From: Alphaproteobacteria bacterium
GTDB lineage: Bacteria; Pseudomonadota; Alphaproteobacteria; Micropepsales; Micropepsaceae
DNA: 64,000 bases
NCBI GenBank assembly: GCA_016792565.1
Contig: JAEUMK010000002.1
Span: 62,001 to 126,000, forward strand
Direction of reading: 5' to 3'
Below the pieces are notes generated by a model that did not search any database, had not been told where the DNA came from, and saw only the letters and a list, made by a program, of their open reading frames with translations. Shown one piece after another: positions 43,482-53,471 of the stretch. Position 1 is the stretch's first letter; every line of letters begins with the position of its first letter. A program made the translations under genes and the position numbers.

Positions 43482-43575
43482 ATTCGAACGTCGATGGGCG
43501 GATTTGCGCCGCTCCGGGCGGTATTCGAACGTCGGACATGCGGGGGCCTCTTTGCCGGCCTCCATTCGAACGTCG
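43482..43575 (+). repeat. Three direct repeats ATTCGAACGTCG at 41-bp pitch
   Basis: Identical 12-mers at 43482-43493, 43523-43534 and 43564-43575. Start-to-start distance is exactly 41 bp both times, about four helical turns, so the sites face the same side of DNA. The 29-bp spacers do not match each other. The core TTCGAA is self-complementary. Most simply this is an array of binding sites for a regulator acting on one or both divergent operons. Confidence 0.75.
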
Positions 43576-43755
43576 CGCCGAGACACCTCCCCTGCCCTTG
43601 CAGCCGCCCGCCCGAGATAGGACTTTTTTCAGGTTCATCAAGATCTGCCGCGCGGCCAATCCCGCGATGACAGGGCGAGCCGGCTCGGCTATGGAAATAC
43701 CGTCAGACACGATTGTTTTTTGAGCCCGCAACAGACGGGCGACAGGGAGGTTGAG

Positions 43756-45336
<1,581 letters not shown>

Positions 45337-45352
45337 GACGCCCGCAGGCGTC
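45337..45352. terminator. Hairpin between convergent ligase and Mo-enzyme genes
   Basis: Perfect GACGCC / GGCGTC with loop CGCA directly after the ligase stop. No T-tract. The same CGCA loop occurs in the hairpin after nnrU (32155). Probably marks the shared 3' end of two convergent transcripts. Confidence 0.4.
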
Positions 45353-45361
45353 CGCCGAGGG

Positions 45362-47548
45362 TCAGACGCTCCCGATCCGCCGCAGGCGGACCGGAATGGC
45401 GCTCATACGCGGGATGCCGGACCATCGATCGAAGTCGCGGTCCACCGCAGTCAGTCGGCCGGTATTGGCGCCGGCTATGCGCGGGTCGTCGTCCTCGCCG
45501 GGGGCGGCGCCCCAGGCATGGGTCATCGCCACGCAGCCCGGCCGGACGTCGGGGGCCGGCTCGACGACGCCGCGTATGGCGGCGCGCACGCTTTCGATCT
45601 CGACGATGTCGCCCGCCCCGAGTCCCAGCGCCGCCATGTCGGCCGGGTTCATGAAGGCGGGGTTGGTGGCGAACTGGCGCTTGAGCTTGTCGTTCTCGTG
45701 CCAGCAGGAATTGAGGACGTCGCGCATCCGCCGCGAGATGACGCGGTAGGGATAGCCGTCCGCCGCGCCGTCACCGCCAGCGGCGATGGACGCGAGTTCG
45801 TCGATCATCTCCGGTGCGCCGATGTCGAGGCGGCCGGCCCAGCCGGGCGGCCTCGGCTGGACCACCACTTTGGGGCGGTCGAAGATCCTGCCGTCCTCGG
45901 CCGTGACGACTTCGTCGAAGGGCACGGGCGAGCCCTTGAGCAGCATCCGCCAGACGTCGTGCGGGGAGAGCGGCGCGCCGGGCGCAACATCGCTGGCGGC
46001 GGCGGCGGCGGCCTTCGGATCGAGGATGGCGCTGGAGGGAATGGCGAGCGTCAGGCCGAGGCGTTCGGCGAGACCGTGGAAGACCTGCCACTCCTCCAGC
46101 ATGTCGGAGCCCGGCGGCGGCGCGATAAGCGGTTCGGACCATTGCGCGTAAGGCTGCTCGTAGCCCCAGCCGGGGCCGAAATTGCCGATCATCTCGTTGA
46201 GCGCGGTGGGCGAGCAGACCTCGAGCGGCATCTTCGGCGCGACGACGAAGTGCGCCAGCTTCGCCGTCGCCGACATGTGGGGGTCGAAGGTGACGAGCAG
46301 ATCGAGCGCCTTCATCGCCTCGACCGTCCTGATCTGGTCGGGCCAGGCGAGCACCGGGTTGCCGCCGAGCACGAAGAGCGCCTTCACCTGGCCCTCGCCC
46401 GGGAGAAGGATCTCCTCCGCCAGCCCGGCCGTCGGCAATCCGGCGGCGCATTGCGCAAGACCGCGCACGCGCAGCCGCTCGCCGAGGTCCCAGGCCTTCG
46501 ACGGGCCGGGCGAGGCGGCGAGCGCCGGGAACGGATTGATGAGCACGCCGGGATTGGCGATCTCCTCGCCCGCCCGCCGCCAGAAGCCCTTCAGGGTGGT
46601 CAGCGTCTTGAGAAGATACTCCACCAGATTGCCGCGGCCCGACATGTTGACGCCGGTGCCGGCCGAGAAGGCGCCGCGCTTCGCCTCGCCGATGAGGCGG
46701 GCGGCGGCGCGGATGTCGTCGGCGTCGACGCCGGCGCGGGCGGCGGCGATGTCGGGCGTGAAGGGTTCGACCGCGGCGCGCAGCGCCTCGAAACCGTCCG
46801 CCTCGGCCTCGACGAACAGCCGGTCGCAGCGATCGGAGCGGACGATCTCGCGGGCGATGGCGGCGAGCACGGGCACGTCCTCGCCCGGCTTCACGGCGAG
46901 GTGGATGTCGGCCAGCTCGGCGCAGTCGGTGCGGCGCGGGTCGATGACGACAAGCTTCATGCCGCGCTGGCGCGCCTGGTGCAGCCGCCGCGCCGGGTTC
47001 ATGCCGAGGCCGCCGTTCATCGAGACGATCGGATTGGTGCCGACGAGCGCGAGGACGTCCCAGTGCTCCATCGCCGGCACGCCGGCCAGCCACGGGCCGT
47101 GCAGCATCAAGGATATCGCCTTGCCCGGCTGGTCGATGGTGACCGACGTGAACTTCATCGGCGAGCCCAGCGCCGTCAGGAAGGCGTTGGCGAAGGCGGA
47201 GCTGGCAAAGTTGTTGTAGCCATGCGTGCCGATATAGAGCGCGACCGAACGCGGCCCGTACTCGGCGACGAGGCGGCGGACCTTTTCGGCGATGGCGTCC
47301 ATCATGGCGGCCGAGGAGATGTCGTCGAAACCGCCATCGGCGCGGCGGCGGCGCGACGCCAGCAGGCGCGAGGGGCTGGCATGATAGGCGGCCAGCTCGC
47401 GCCCCTTGATGCAGGAGAAGCCGGCGTAAACGGGATTGTCCTTGTCGCCGTAGAGCTTGACCGGACGGCCCTCCGCCATCTCGACGACCAACGAACACTG
47501 GGCGTGGCAGGCGCGGCAGATCGTGGTGCGGCGTTCGGGTTCGCTCAT
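45362..47548 (-). CDS. Molybdopterin-dependent oxidoreductase with an N-terminal 4Fe-4S site
   Basis: A 728-residue DMSO-reductase-superfamily protein. The N-terminal cluster cysteines are C11, C14, C18 and C46 (CRACHAQC...GFSCIKG). Molybdopterin-binding segments follow (VGTNPIVSMNGGLGMNP, KLVVIDPRRTDCAELADIHLAVKPGEDVP, LFVLGGNPVLAWPDQ), and the C-terminal cofactor domain has MNPADMAALGLGAGDIVEIES. No Tat signal is seen, so it is probably cytoplasmic. Substrate is unknown; relatives include formate dehydrogenases and hydroxylases. It is the last gene of the long leftward array and overlaps the ThuA gene by 4 bp. The upstream open frame to 48019 is spurious. Confidence 0.9.
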   Translation of the reverse strand: MSEPERRTTICRACHAQCSLVVEMAEGRPVKLYGDKDNPVYAGFSCIKGRELAAYHASPSRLLASRRRRADGGFDDISSAAMMDAIAEKVRRLVAEYGPRSVALYIGTHGYNNFASSAFANAFLTALGSPMKFTSVTIDQPGKAISLMLHGPWLAGVPAMEHWDVLALVGTNPIVSMNGGLGMNPARRLHQARQRGMKLVVIDPRRTDCAELADIHLAVKPGEDVPVLAAIAREIVRSDRCDRLFVEAEADGFEALRAAVEPFTPDIAAARAGVDADDIRAAARLIGEAKRGAFSAGTGVNMSGRGNLVEYLLKTLTTLKGFWRRAGEEIANPGVLINPFPALAASPGPSKAWDLGERLRVRGLAQCAAGLPTAGLAEEILLPGEGQVKALFVLGGNPVLAWPDQIRTVEAMKALDLLVTFDPHMSATAKLAHFVVAPKMPLEVCSPTALNEMIGNFGPGWGYEQPYAQWSEPLIAPPPGSDMLEEWQVFHGLAERLGLTLAIPSSAILDPKAAAAAASDVAPGAPLSPHDVWRMLLKGSPVPFDEVVTAEDGRIFDRPKVVVQPRPPGWAGRLDIGAPEMIDELASIAAGGDGAADGYPYRVISRRMRDVLNSCWHENDKLKRQFATNPAFMNPADMAALGLGAGDIVEIESVRAAIRGVVEPAPDVRPGCVAMTHAWGAAPGEDDDPRIAGANTGRLTAVDRDFDRWSGIPRMSAIPVRLRRIGSV

Positions 47549-48354
47549 GGGGCGTGGCCTCCGGCCGTGACGAAGCGGATCGCATTTTCGACAAGGCGGC
47601 GCAGATGCGGGTTCGCATAGGCGGCGGGGCCGTCGCCCGGCTGGAGATAGACCAGCTTGCTGTTGCCGGCGCGCCTGGTCCAGCCGATGAGATCGGAGCC
47701 GGGCGGTCGGGTCCAGCCGGCATTGTCGTTCATCCGCCCGGCGACGGCGGCGGCGGCGGAATAGAAATTCCCGCACGCAAAGGAATAGTCGGCGCGCAGG
47801 AGCGGCGTCACCTCGTCCTCGAAGACGTCGTAGAGATAGAGTTCGTCGGTCAGAGCAAAACGCTTCGGCACGCCGGCGAGGACCGGATGGCCGGGCGCGG
47901 CGGCGACCGCCTCGTAGGCGACGTCGTGGCGATAGCCGCCGTCGCGCCGCGGGACGCCCTTCAGCATGCCGGGGCGATAGAGAAACGCCCCGCCCAGAAG
48001 TTCGGCATAGAGCGGCCATGCAGGCCAGCCGGCGATCGCATGGTGCAGCGCGACGATGCCCTTGCCCTGGTCGAGCAGCGCGAGCAAGCCCGCCGTGAAG
48101 CGGGCGTCGGGCGCGACGTAACCGGGGCGTTCCGGGGCCGCGAAGTCGAGGCCCGGCATGTCGTAGAGGACGAGGGCGTCATAGGGCGCCATGCCGTCCG
48201 GATTCATCAGCTGCGCGGCGGCGGGCTGTTCGACCAGCGTGCAGGCCATGCCGGGCAGCGTGTCGAACATCGCCATGAAGGGATCGCGCAGATAGGGGTG
48301 GCCCTTCGCGGCGACGAGGACGTTGAGCTTCTCGCCGTAGCGTATGACCGGCAT
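47545..48354 (-). CDS. ThuA-domain protein (class I glutamine amidotransferase-like), copy 1
   Basis: A 269-residue ThuA-like protein with a flavodoxin/amidotransferase-type fold: LNVLVAAKGHPYLRDPFMAMF, then YDALVLYDMPGLDF, GIVALHHAIAGWPAWPLYAELLGG (the conserved 'G.v.lH.a' turn) and a C-terminal 'YLQPGDGPAAYANPHLRRLVENAIRF' segment. No catalytic Cys is obvious, as in other ThuA proteins. ThuA members serve sugar-related and other oxidative pathways with unclear chemistry. A second copy lies at 61953-62714. It overlaps the Mo enzyme gene by 4 bp, and the ABM gene is 8 bp upstream. Confidence 0.87.
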   Translation of the reverse strand: MPVIRYGEKLNVLVAAKGHPYLRDPFMAMFDTLPGMACTLVEQPAAAQLMNPDGMAPYDALVLYDMPGLDFAAPERPGYVAPDARFTAGLLALLDQGKGIVALHHAIAGWPAWPLYAELLGGAFLYRPGMLKGVPRRDGGYRHDVAYEAVAAAPGHPVLAGVPKRFALTDELYLYDVFEDEVTPLLRADYSFACGNFYSAAAAVAGRMNDNAGWTRPPGSDLIGWTRRAGNSKLVYLQPGDGPAAYANPHLRRLVENAIRFVTAGGHAP

Positions 48355-48362
48355 GGCGAGCC

Positions 48363-48716
48363 TCAGTCGCGCGGCGCGGTGAGGAAGGTCGCGGTCGGCT
48401 TGCCGTCGGGGCCGTAGACGGGCTCGACGAGATCGACGCGATACTTGCGCGTGACGGCGCCGCGAATGCCGAAGCCCGAAAGATGGGCGATCATGCCGGC
48501 ATAGGCGGGGCCGGCGAGATGGGCGGCGAGTTCGTCGGCGCTGTCCCATTCCTCGAAGACGTGGATGCGGCCCGCGTCGAACGGATCGGGCGTCCAGGCG
48601 TAGTGGCGGCAGCCCTTCTGGGCGAGCGCCTGGTCGATAAGCGCCCTGGCGCCCGCGAGCGCCGCGGCGCGGCTAGCGGGATCGAAATCGACTTCGCCGG
48701 AAATGACGATGCGCAT
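48363..48716 (-). CDS. ABM-type dimeric alpha/beta-barrel protein
   Basis: A 117-residue protein with the antibiotic-biosynthesis-monooxygenase fold: VISGEVDFDPASRAAALAGARALIDQAL, then GCRHYAWTPDPFDAGRIHVFEEWDSADELAAHLAGPAYAGM, where the 'veeW.s.eal.aH' motif is typical. The C-terminal 25 residues (RKYRVDLVEPVYG) form the last strand. Such small proteins can be cofactor-free oxygenases or lyases/isomerases. It lies 3 bp after the NTF2-like gene and 8 bp before the ThuA gene, a pairing repeated at 61648-62714. Confidence 0.85.
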   Translation of the reverse strand: MRIVISGEVDFDPASRAAALAGARALIDQALAQKGCRHYAWTPDPFDAGRIHVFEEWDSADELAAHLAGPAYAGMIAHLSGFGIRGAVTRKYRVDLVEPVYGPDGKPTATFLTAPRD

Positions 48717-48719
48717 GGC

Positions 48720-49115
48720 CTAGTGCTCCATCAGCGGGGTGAATGAGCGGGCGGCGAAGAGCCAGCGGCCGTCCTGCCTGACATAGCGATCCTCGTAGCC
48801 GCCGACGAGACGGCGCACGGCGCCGTCGGCGGTGCGGAGAATCTCGTTGGTGTAGGAGCGCCCGGTCGCCCGGTCGCCGTCGATCCTCAGCGCGCCGAGC
48901 TGGCAGAAGAAGCCGGCGAAGGGAAAACCGGCCATCGCCTGGACCCAGGCTGCGGCGATGGCGGCCCGTCCGGAGATGGGCGTGCCCATCAGCGTCCAGA
49001 CCGCATCCTCGGCCCAGGTCGCGCTCCAGGCGTCGGCGTCGCGACGGAAGACGGCGTCGGCATAGGCCTCGAGCAGGGTTCGGATCGCCTCGCGATCGGC
49101 GGCGTCGTGCGTCAT
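48720..49115 (-). CDS. SnoaL/NTF2-like protein
   Basis: A 131-residue NTF2-like cone fold: REAIRTLLEAYADAVFRRDADAWSATWAEDAVWTL, then GRAAIAAAWVQAM, and a C-terminal GGYEDRYVRQDGRWLFAARSF. The family includes scytalone dehydratase-like enzymes, steroid isomerases and cyclases. No distinctive active-site set can be read safely, so activity is unknown. It sits between an SDR (7 bp) and the ABM gene (3 bp) in the leftward array. Confidence 0.86.
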   Translation of the reverse strand: MTHDAADREAIRTLLEAYADAVFRRDADAWSATWAEDAVWTLMGTPISGRAAIAAAWVQAMAGFPFAGFFCQLGALRIDGDRATGRSYTNEILRTADGAVRRLVGGYEDRYVRQDGRWLFAARSFTPLMEH

Positions 49116-49122
49116 CGCTTCC

Positions 49123-49914
49123 TCAGCCTTTCGCCATGGCGGCCATCACGGCGGCGCCGATCTCGTCGCGGTCGGGATTGCGCCGCAGCGTCAGCCCGCC
49201 GTTCACCTGGAGGTTCTGGCCGGTCATGAAGCACTCGTCGCGCGCCAGCCAGGCGACCGCGGCGGCGATGTCGTCGGCCGTGCCGATGCGGCCGAGCGGA
49301 TAGGATTTCGCGAAGGCGTCGAAGAGGCCCGGAGTCGCCTTGGCGGCGGCGGTCATCGGCGTGTCGGTGAGGCCGGGCGAGACGGAGTTGACGCGGATGC
49401 CGCGCCCGCCGAACTCGTTGGCGGCGCAGCGCGCGACATGATCGATGCCCGCCTTGGTCCCCATATAGGCGGCATGATCGTTCAGCATGATGGTGGCGGT
49501 CGCCGAGCTGATCTGGATCAGCGAGCCGCCACGATCCATCGCGCCGATCATCGCCTGGAGGAAGTGGAAGGGACCGATGAACTGCAGCTCGCACATGGCG
49601 CGCAGCTCTTCCTCGGTGGTCTCAAGGAACGGCTTGAGCAGACCCCAGCCGGTGGCGTTGACGCCGATGTCGATATGGCCGAGCGCCTCGTGCGCCGCGG
49701 CGGCGAGGGCGAAGACCTCGGCCCGGCTGGTGATGTCGCAGGGCAGCGCGACGCCGCCGATCTCGCCGGCGAAGCGGCCGAGTTCGTCCATGCGGCGGCC
49801 CGCGACGACGACGCGGGCGCCTTCCGCGGCGAGGCGCGCCGCGATGGTCTGGCCCATATTGCCGCGCCCGGCCGCACCGAGGACGACGGCGCCTTTTCCT
49901 GCGAGCGGGCCCAT
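49123..49914 (-). CDS. Short-chain dehydrogenase/reductase
   Basis: A 263-residue SDR. The NAD(P) site VVLGAAGRGNMGQTIAARL is slightly unusual in its glycine spacing. NVNATGWG-type NNAG position reads NATGWG, the active-site Ser is in ISSATAT, the catalytic YMGTK matches YxxxK, and RVNSVSPGLTDTPM follows. The C-terminal tail after NGGLTLRR is longer than usual. It oxidises or reduces an alcohol/ketone with NAD(P). Its ATG shares bases with the MDR gene's stop. Confidence 0.89.
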   Translation of the reverse strand: MGPLAGKGAVVLGAAGRGNMGQTIAARLAAEGARVVVAGRRMDELGRFAGEIGGVALPCDITSRAEVFALAAAAHEALGHIDIGVNATGWGLLKPFLETTEEELRAMCELQFIGPFHFLQAMIGAMDRGGSLIQISSATATIMLNDHAAYMGTKAGIDHVARCAANEFGGRGIRVNSVSPGLTDTPMTAAAKATPGLFDAFAKSYPLGRIGTADDIAAAVAWLARDECFMTGQNLQVNGGLTLRRNPDRDEIGAAVMAAMAKG

Positions 49915-50918
49915 CACGCGATCCTCAGCAATTGCTTGCCAAAATTGGCGCCGGTGAAGAGGCGCATGAGGGTGCGCGGCGCGTTCTCCAGCCCGTGCTG
50001 GACATCCTCGGCGAATTTGAGCCGGCCGGAGCGGATCCAGGCGCCGATGCGCCGGCGGGCGACCGGATACTCGCTCATATAGTCGAGCACGATGAAGCCG
50101 CTCATCGTGGCGCGCTTGAAGATCAGGTTGAAATAGTGCTCCGGTCCGGCCGGAAGCTGTCCGGTCTCGTAGCGGCTGATGCCGCCGCAGATGACGACGC
50201 GGGCATGCATGGCGATCTCGGCGAGCAGGTCGTTGAGCAGCTTGCCGCCGACATTGTCCCACAGCACGTCGATGCCGCCGGGGGCGAGCTCGCGGATACG
50301 GCCGCGCACGTTTTCCGCCTTGTAGTCGATCGCCTCGTCGAAGCCGCAGACCGTCTTGAGCCAGGCGCACTTCTCGGCCCCCCCGGCGATGCCGATGACG
50401 CGGCAGCCGGCGATCTTCCCGATCTGGCCGACCACGGAGCCGGTCGCGCCGGCCGCGCCGGTCACCACCATCGTGTCGCCGGGGAACGGCCGGCCGTGCT
50501 TGGCGAGGCCGAAATAGGCGGTCATGCCGGTGGTGCCGAGGGCGCCGAGATTGGCGGTGAGGAGATCGTCGTCGGCGAGCTTGAGCAGCTCCTTGCCCGG
50601 CAGCGTCGCATAGTCCTGCCAGCGCAGCATGCCGCTGACCTTGTCGCCGGGCTTGAAGGCGGGATCGTTCGATTCCAGCACCTCGCCGACCCCCGAGCCG
50701 CGCATCACCTCGCCGATCTCGGTGGGCGCCACGTAGCCGCCGATATTCTCCATCCAGCCCTTCTGGGCGGGATCGAAGCCCAGCGTCAGGACGCGGACCA
50801 GCACCTCGGCCTCGCCGGGCGGGCGCACCGGCGACTCCACGAACCTGAAATCGTCGTCGACGAGGCCGCGCCCGAGGGGGCGGCCGTTGATGAGCCATTG
50901 GCGGTTGTTCAGGGTCAT
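49914..50918 (-). CDS. NADP-dependent MDR oxidoreductase (leukotriene B4 dehydrogenase / curcumin reductase-like)
   Basis: A 334-residue zinc-independent medium-chain reductase. It begins NRQWLINGRPLGRG, the curcumin reductase/PTGR pattern. The substrate side has GFDPAQKGWMEN, and the nucleotide domain has VVTGAAGATGSVVGQIGKIAGCRVIGIAGG (AxGAxG-type) near residue 150. It most likely reduces an alpha,beta-unsaturated ketone or enal with NADPH. The ATG at 50918 is chosen; the frame extends 17 residues further. It lies 16 bp after the next SDR gene's stop. Confidence 0.9.
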   Translation of the reverse strand: MTLNNRQWLINGRPLGRGLVDDDFRFVESPVRPPGEAEVLVRVLTLGFDPAQKGWMENIGGYVAPTEIGEVMRGSGVGEVLESNDPAFKPGDKVSGMLRWQDYATLPGKELLKLADDDLLTANLGALGTTGMTAYFGLAKHGRPFPGDTMVVTGAAGATGSVVGQIGKIAGCRVIGIAGGAEKCAWLKTVCGFDEAIDYKAENVRGRIRELAPGGIDVLWDNVGGKLLNDLLAEIAMHARVVICGGISRYETGQLPAGPEHYFNLIFKRATMSGFIVLDYMSEYPVARRRIGAWIRSGRLKFAEDVQHGLENAPRTLMRLFTGANFGKQLLRIA

Positions 50919-50934
50919 GTCGTCCTTCGTTGTC

Positions 50935-51714
50935 TCAGAGCGGGCCGCCAGCGGCGAGCCAGCCGCCATCGGCGAGAAGTTCGGCGCCGGTGACGAAGCT
51001 GGACTCGTCGGAGGCGAGAAAGAGCGCGCAGGCCGCCATCTCGGCGGCGCTGGCCATGCGTCCGACCGGCTGCATCGTGTCGAAGAGGGCGCGCATGCCT
51101 TCAGGATCGCCGCTGGCGTCGAAGGCCGCCTGGTTCATCGGCGTGTCGATGGTGCCGGGATGGAGCGAATTGCAGCGGATGGTCCGGTAAGCCCGCGCGC
51201 AATGAACCGCGACCGACTTGGTGAGCAGCCGCACGCCGCCCTTCGAGGCGGTATAGGCGGCGGCCGAGGCAAGGCCGATATAGCCGGTGATCGAGGAGAC
51301 GTTGACGATCGAGCCCGCAGGTCCCCCGGGATTGGCCTTCATCGCGCGGACGGCGTGCTTGCAGCCGAGCATCGTGCCGGTGAGGTTGACGCCCAGCACC
51401 TTGTTCCAGACCGCGAGGTCGCAGTCCTCGATCGTCTGGGGGATGAAGATCCCGGCATTGTTGACGAGGACGTCGAGCCGTCCGTAGGCGGCAAGCGCCG
51501 CGGCGACCGCCGCCGTCCAGGCCTCCTCGCGCGCGACATCGTGGGTCACGTAGAGGCCGCCGATCGCCGCCGCGACGGCGCGCCCCTTCTCGTCCTGGAC
51601 GTCGGTGACGACGACCCGCGCGCCCTCGGCGGCGAAGAGGCGGGCGCAGGCCGCGCCGATGCCGGACGCGGCCCCGGTGACGAGGGCGACCTTGCCCGCC
51701 AGACGTCCGCTCAT
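50935..51714 (-). CDS. Short-chain dehydrogenase/reductase
   Basis: A 259-residue classical SDR: NAD site VTGAASGIGAACARLF, NNAG in VNNAGIF, SSITGYIG with the active Ser, YTASKGGV with YxxxK, and RCNSLHPGTIDTPM. It ends GAELLADGGWLAAGGPL. The sequence from NAD site to tail is close to the SDRs at 56242 and 59579, a sign of expansion by duplication. The ATG overlaps the VOC gene stop by 4 bp. Confidence 0.92.
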   Translation of the reverse strand: MSGRLAGKVALVTGAASGIGAACARLFAAEGARVVVTDVQDEKGRAVAAAIGGLYVTHDVAREEAWTAAVAAALAAYGRLDVLVNNAGIFIPQTIEDCDLAVWNKVLGVNLTGTMLGCKHAVRAMKANPGGPAGSIVNVSSITGYIGLASAAAYTASKGGVRLLTKSVAVHCARAYRTIRCNSLHPGTIDTPMNQAAFDASGDPEGMRALFDTMQPVGRMASAAEMAACALFLASDESSFVTGAELLADGGWLAAGGPL

Positions 51715-52241
51715 CCCAGCCTCCTGACCGGATTGGTCCCGTCCCAGCCGCGATGGGCCTCGCGCATGAAGGAAAAGAACGCGCGGCCGCCCGGCGCAGG
51801 CTTCAGGATCTCCACCATCGTTCCCGGACCGCCGCCGGTATCGGCATAGACGACGGCGCCGCCGCCGGGGACGCCGGCTTCCTGAACGATCGCGGCGCCT
51901 GCCGCGGCGCAGGCGGCGCGCGCCGCCGCCATGTCGTCGGTCAGGATGCAGACATGGTGCAGACCCTCGCGGCCCTCGTCGCGCCAGGCCTTGTAGATCG
52001 ACGGCGCCGCGTTGTGCTGGCGGATGATCTCGATCTGCAGGTCGCCCCAGTAGCCGAGCAGCATGGAGAAATCGATGTCGGCCGGAGCGCCGCGATAGCG
52101 CACGTCCTCGAGCCCGACATGATCGAGCGCAAAGAACGGACCGGCGCCCAGCTTCAGCCAGTGGGCGAGCGCGGCGTCCGGGTCGGCCGGCACGAAGGCA
52201 AGCTGCATGATCGGGCCGATGGCGGCGAGCGCGGCGGTCAT
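51711..52241 (-). CDS. VOC/glyoxalase-fold protein
   Basis: A 176-residue vicinal-oxygen-chelate protein with two beta-alpha-beta-beta-beta units: IMQLAFVPADPDAALAHWLKLGAGPFF, then LGYWGDLQIEIIRQ, then GLHHVCILTDDMAAARAA and a final TMVEILKPA. Metal ligands would be at H..E positions (LHHVCI and VEILK are the usual ones), with the first His position occupied by Gln (MQLAF). Relatives include methylmalonyl-CoA epimerases and ring-cleavage dioxygenases. It overlaps the Rieske gene and the SDR gene by 4 bp each. Confidence 0.85.
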   Translation of the reverse strand: MTAALAAIGPIMQLAFVPADPDAALAHWLKLGAGPFFALDHVGLEDVRYRGAPADIDFSMLLGYWGDLQIEIIRQHNAAPSIYKAWRDEGREGLHHVCILTDDMAAARAACAAAGAAIVQEAGVPGGGAVVYADTGGGPGTMVEILKPAPGGRAFFSFMREAHRGWDGTNPVRRLG

Positions 52242-53452
52242 CGGGCGGCCTCGCGCACACCGGCAGGCCCGGGCAGAGCCATGCCGCAGCCGTCGGCAAG
52301 CGCCCGGTGGACGTTCTGAAGCGCCATCTCCTGGCGGCCATAGACGACGGTCGAGCCGGGCGGCAGCGCGCACATATTCTTCCAGCCCTCGGCGGCGGTC
52401 ACGTAGTCTTCGCTCATCACGACATGGGCGGTCGCGTCGAACGCCGCCTCGACCTCGGCGCGGTGCTCGGGCGACTTGACGCCGCCGAAGGCATAGATCG
52501 CCTTGTGGGTGACGGTGCTGCCGACCTCCTCGCCGGGAAAGTGGCGGAAGACGGTGAGATAGCTCTTGCCCGGCGAGACCGAGCCGCAGAACAGGATCGT
52601 GTTGGGGTAGAGATAGTGGACGCCCGCCGGCTCGGCGCGGACCGGCCACTCGCATTCGGGCTTCGAGGCCCAGCTGTCCCAGTCCTTCTGTGCCCAGGAG
52701 ACGCGGTGGCAGCGGTCGAAGCGATCGTAGATCGTGATGTCGTTGCGGAAATAGGGCGCGAGCGTCTGCTTGTGCAGGGCGGCGAAGTGATAGCCCTCGC
52801 CATAGGTATCGAGCGCATACTTCCAGTTGGCGGCGACCGGCAGTTCGCCGCTCTTCACGCGCTCGGCGCCGTCCAGCCCCATGGCGCCGAGCACCGCGGC
52901 GAAACTGCCCAGATGGGCATCGAGGTCCATCGCCAGGCCGGGCGTCGCGATGACGAAAACGAGGCCGTGGCGCTCCTCGCAGGGGAGCGCGACGAGATGA
53001 TCGCGTCCCGCCATGCCGCCGCAGAAGCGATCCGCTTCCGGCGCGGCGATCAAGCGGCCGTCGGCGCCGTAGGTCCAGCCGTGGAACCAGCAGGTGAAGC
53101 GGTTCGCGCGCCCTTCCTCCTGACGCACCAGGCGCGCGCCGCGATGCGGACAGATGTTGAGGAATGCGCGGATCGCGCCGCCGCCGTCGCGGGCGACGAC
53201 GACGGGGACACCGGTCGCATCGAAGGTCCGGAACGCGCCCGGGGCGATCTCGCTGGAGAGGGCGGCGACGAGCGGGGTCTCGCGGAAGAGCTTCTGCCGC
53301 TCGGCGGCGTGGCGGGCGGGGTCGGTATAGACCGAGACGTCGTTCACCATCGGCGCGTCGGCCAGGTCGCTGCCGCCGTCGCGGATATAGGCGGCGAAGC
53401 GGCGCATGATGGCGAGCTGGGTCTGCCTCTGCGACTGGGAACTGACGGTCAT
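52238..53452 (-). CDS. Rieske non-heme iron oxygenase, alpha subunit
   Basis: A 404-residue ring-hydroxylating-type oxygenase. The Rieske cluster is CPHRGARLVRQ...CWFHGWTYG near residues 100-127. The mononuclear iron ligands fall in DTYGEGYHFAALHKQT (two His, with a later Asp in the C-terminal region). It would insert O2 into a hydrophobic substrate and needs a ferredoxin and a reductase, neither of which is in the window. It starts the tightly overlapped group Rieske-VOC-SDR and lies 19 bp downstream of the E1 beta gene. Confidence 0.92.
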   Translation of the reverse strand: MTVSSQSQRQTQLAIMRRFAAYIRDGGSDLADAPMVNDVSVYTDPARHAAERQKLFRETPLVAALSSEIAPGAFRTFDATGVPVVVARDGGGAIRAFLNICPHRGARLVRQEEGRANRFTCWFHGWTYGADGRLIAAPEADRFCGGMAGRDHLVALPCEERHGLVFVIATPGLAMDLDAHLGSFAAVLGAMGLDGAERVKSGELPVAANWKYALDTYGEGYHFAALHKQTLAPYFRNDITIYDRFDRCHRVSWAQKDWDSWASKPECEWPVRAEPAGVHYLYPNTILFCGSVSPGKSYLTVFRHFPGEEVGSTVTHKAIYAFGGVKSPEHRAEVEAAFDATAHVVMSEDYVTAAEGWKNMCALPPGSTVVYGRQEMALQNVHRALADGCGMALPGPAGVREAAR

Positions 53453-53471
53453 CTCGGCCTCCTTGGCGCGG

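Larger units (their letters stand above)
43379..43755. other. 377-bp divergent intergenic region with repeats and palindromes
   Basis: No credible gene in this stretch between the divergent DUF35 operon and the acyl-CoA ligase. It holds, in order, a perfect inverted repeat (43443-43464), a smaller GCCGA/TCGGC stem (43466-43479), three direct repeats at 41-bp pitch (43482-43575), and a T-rich patch near 43715 just before the ligase. The region is richer in A/T than its surroundings, as expected for a promoter/control region. Confidence 0.8.

Noticed and set aside
43482-43575. CRISPR array reading of the three 41-bp-pitch repeats
   Set aside because: Repeat of only 12 bp, three units, no cas genes and no leader; regulator binding sites fit better.
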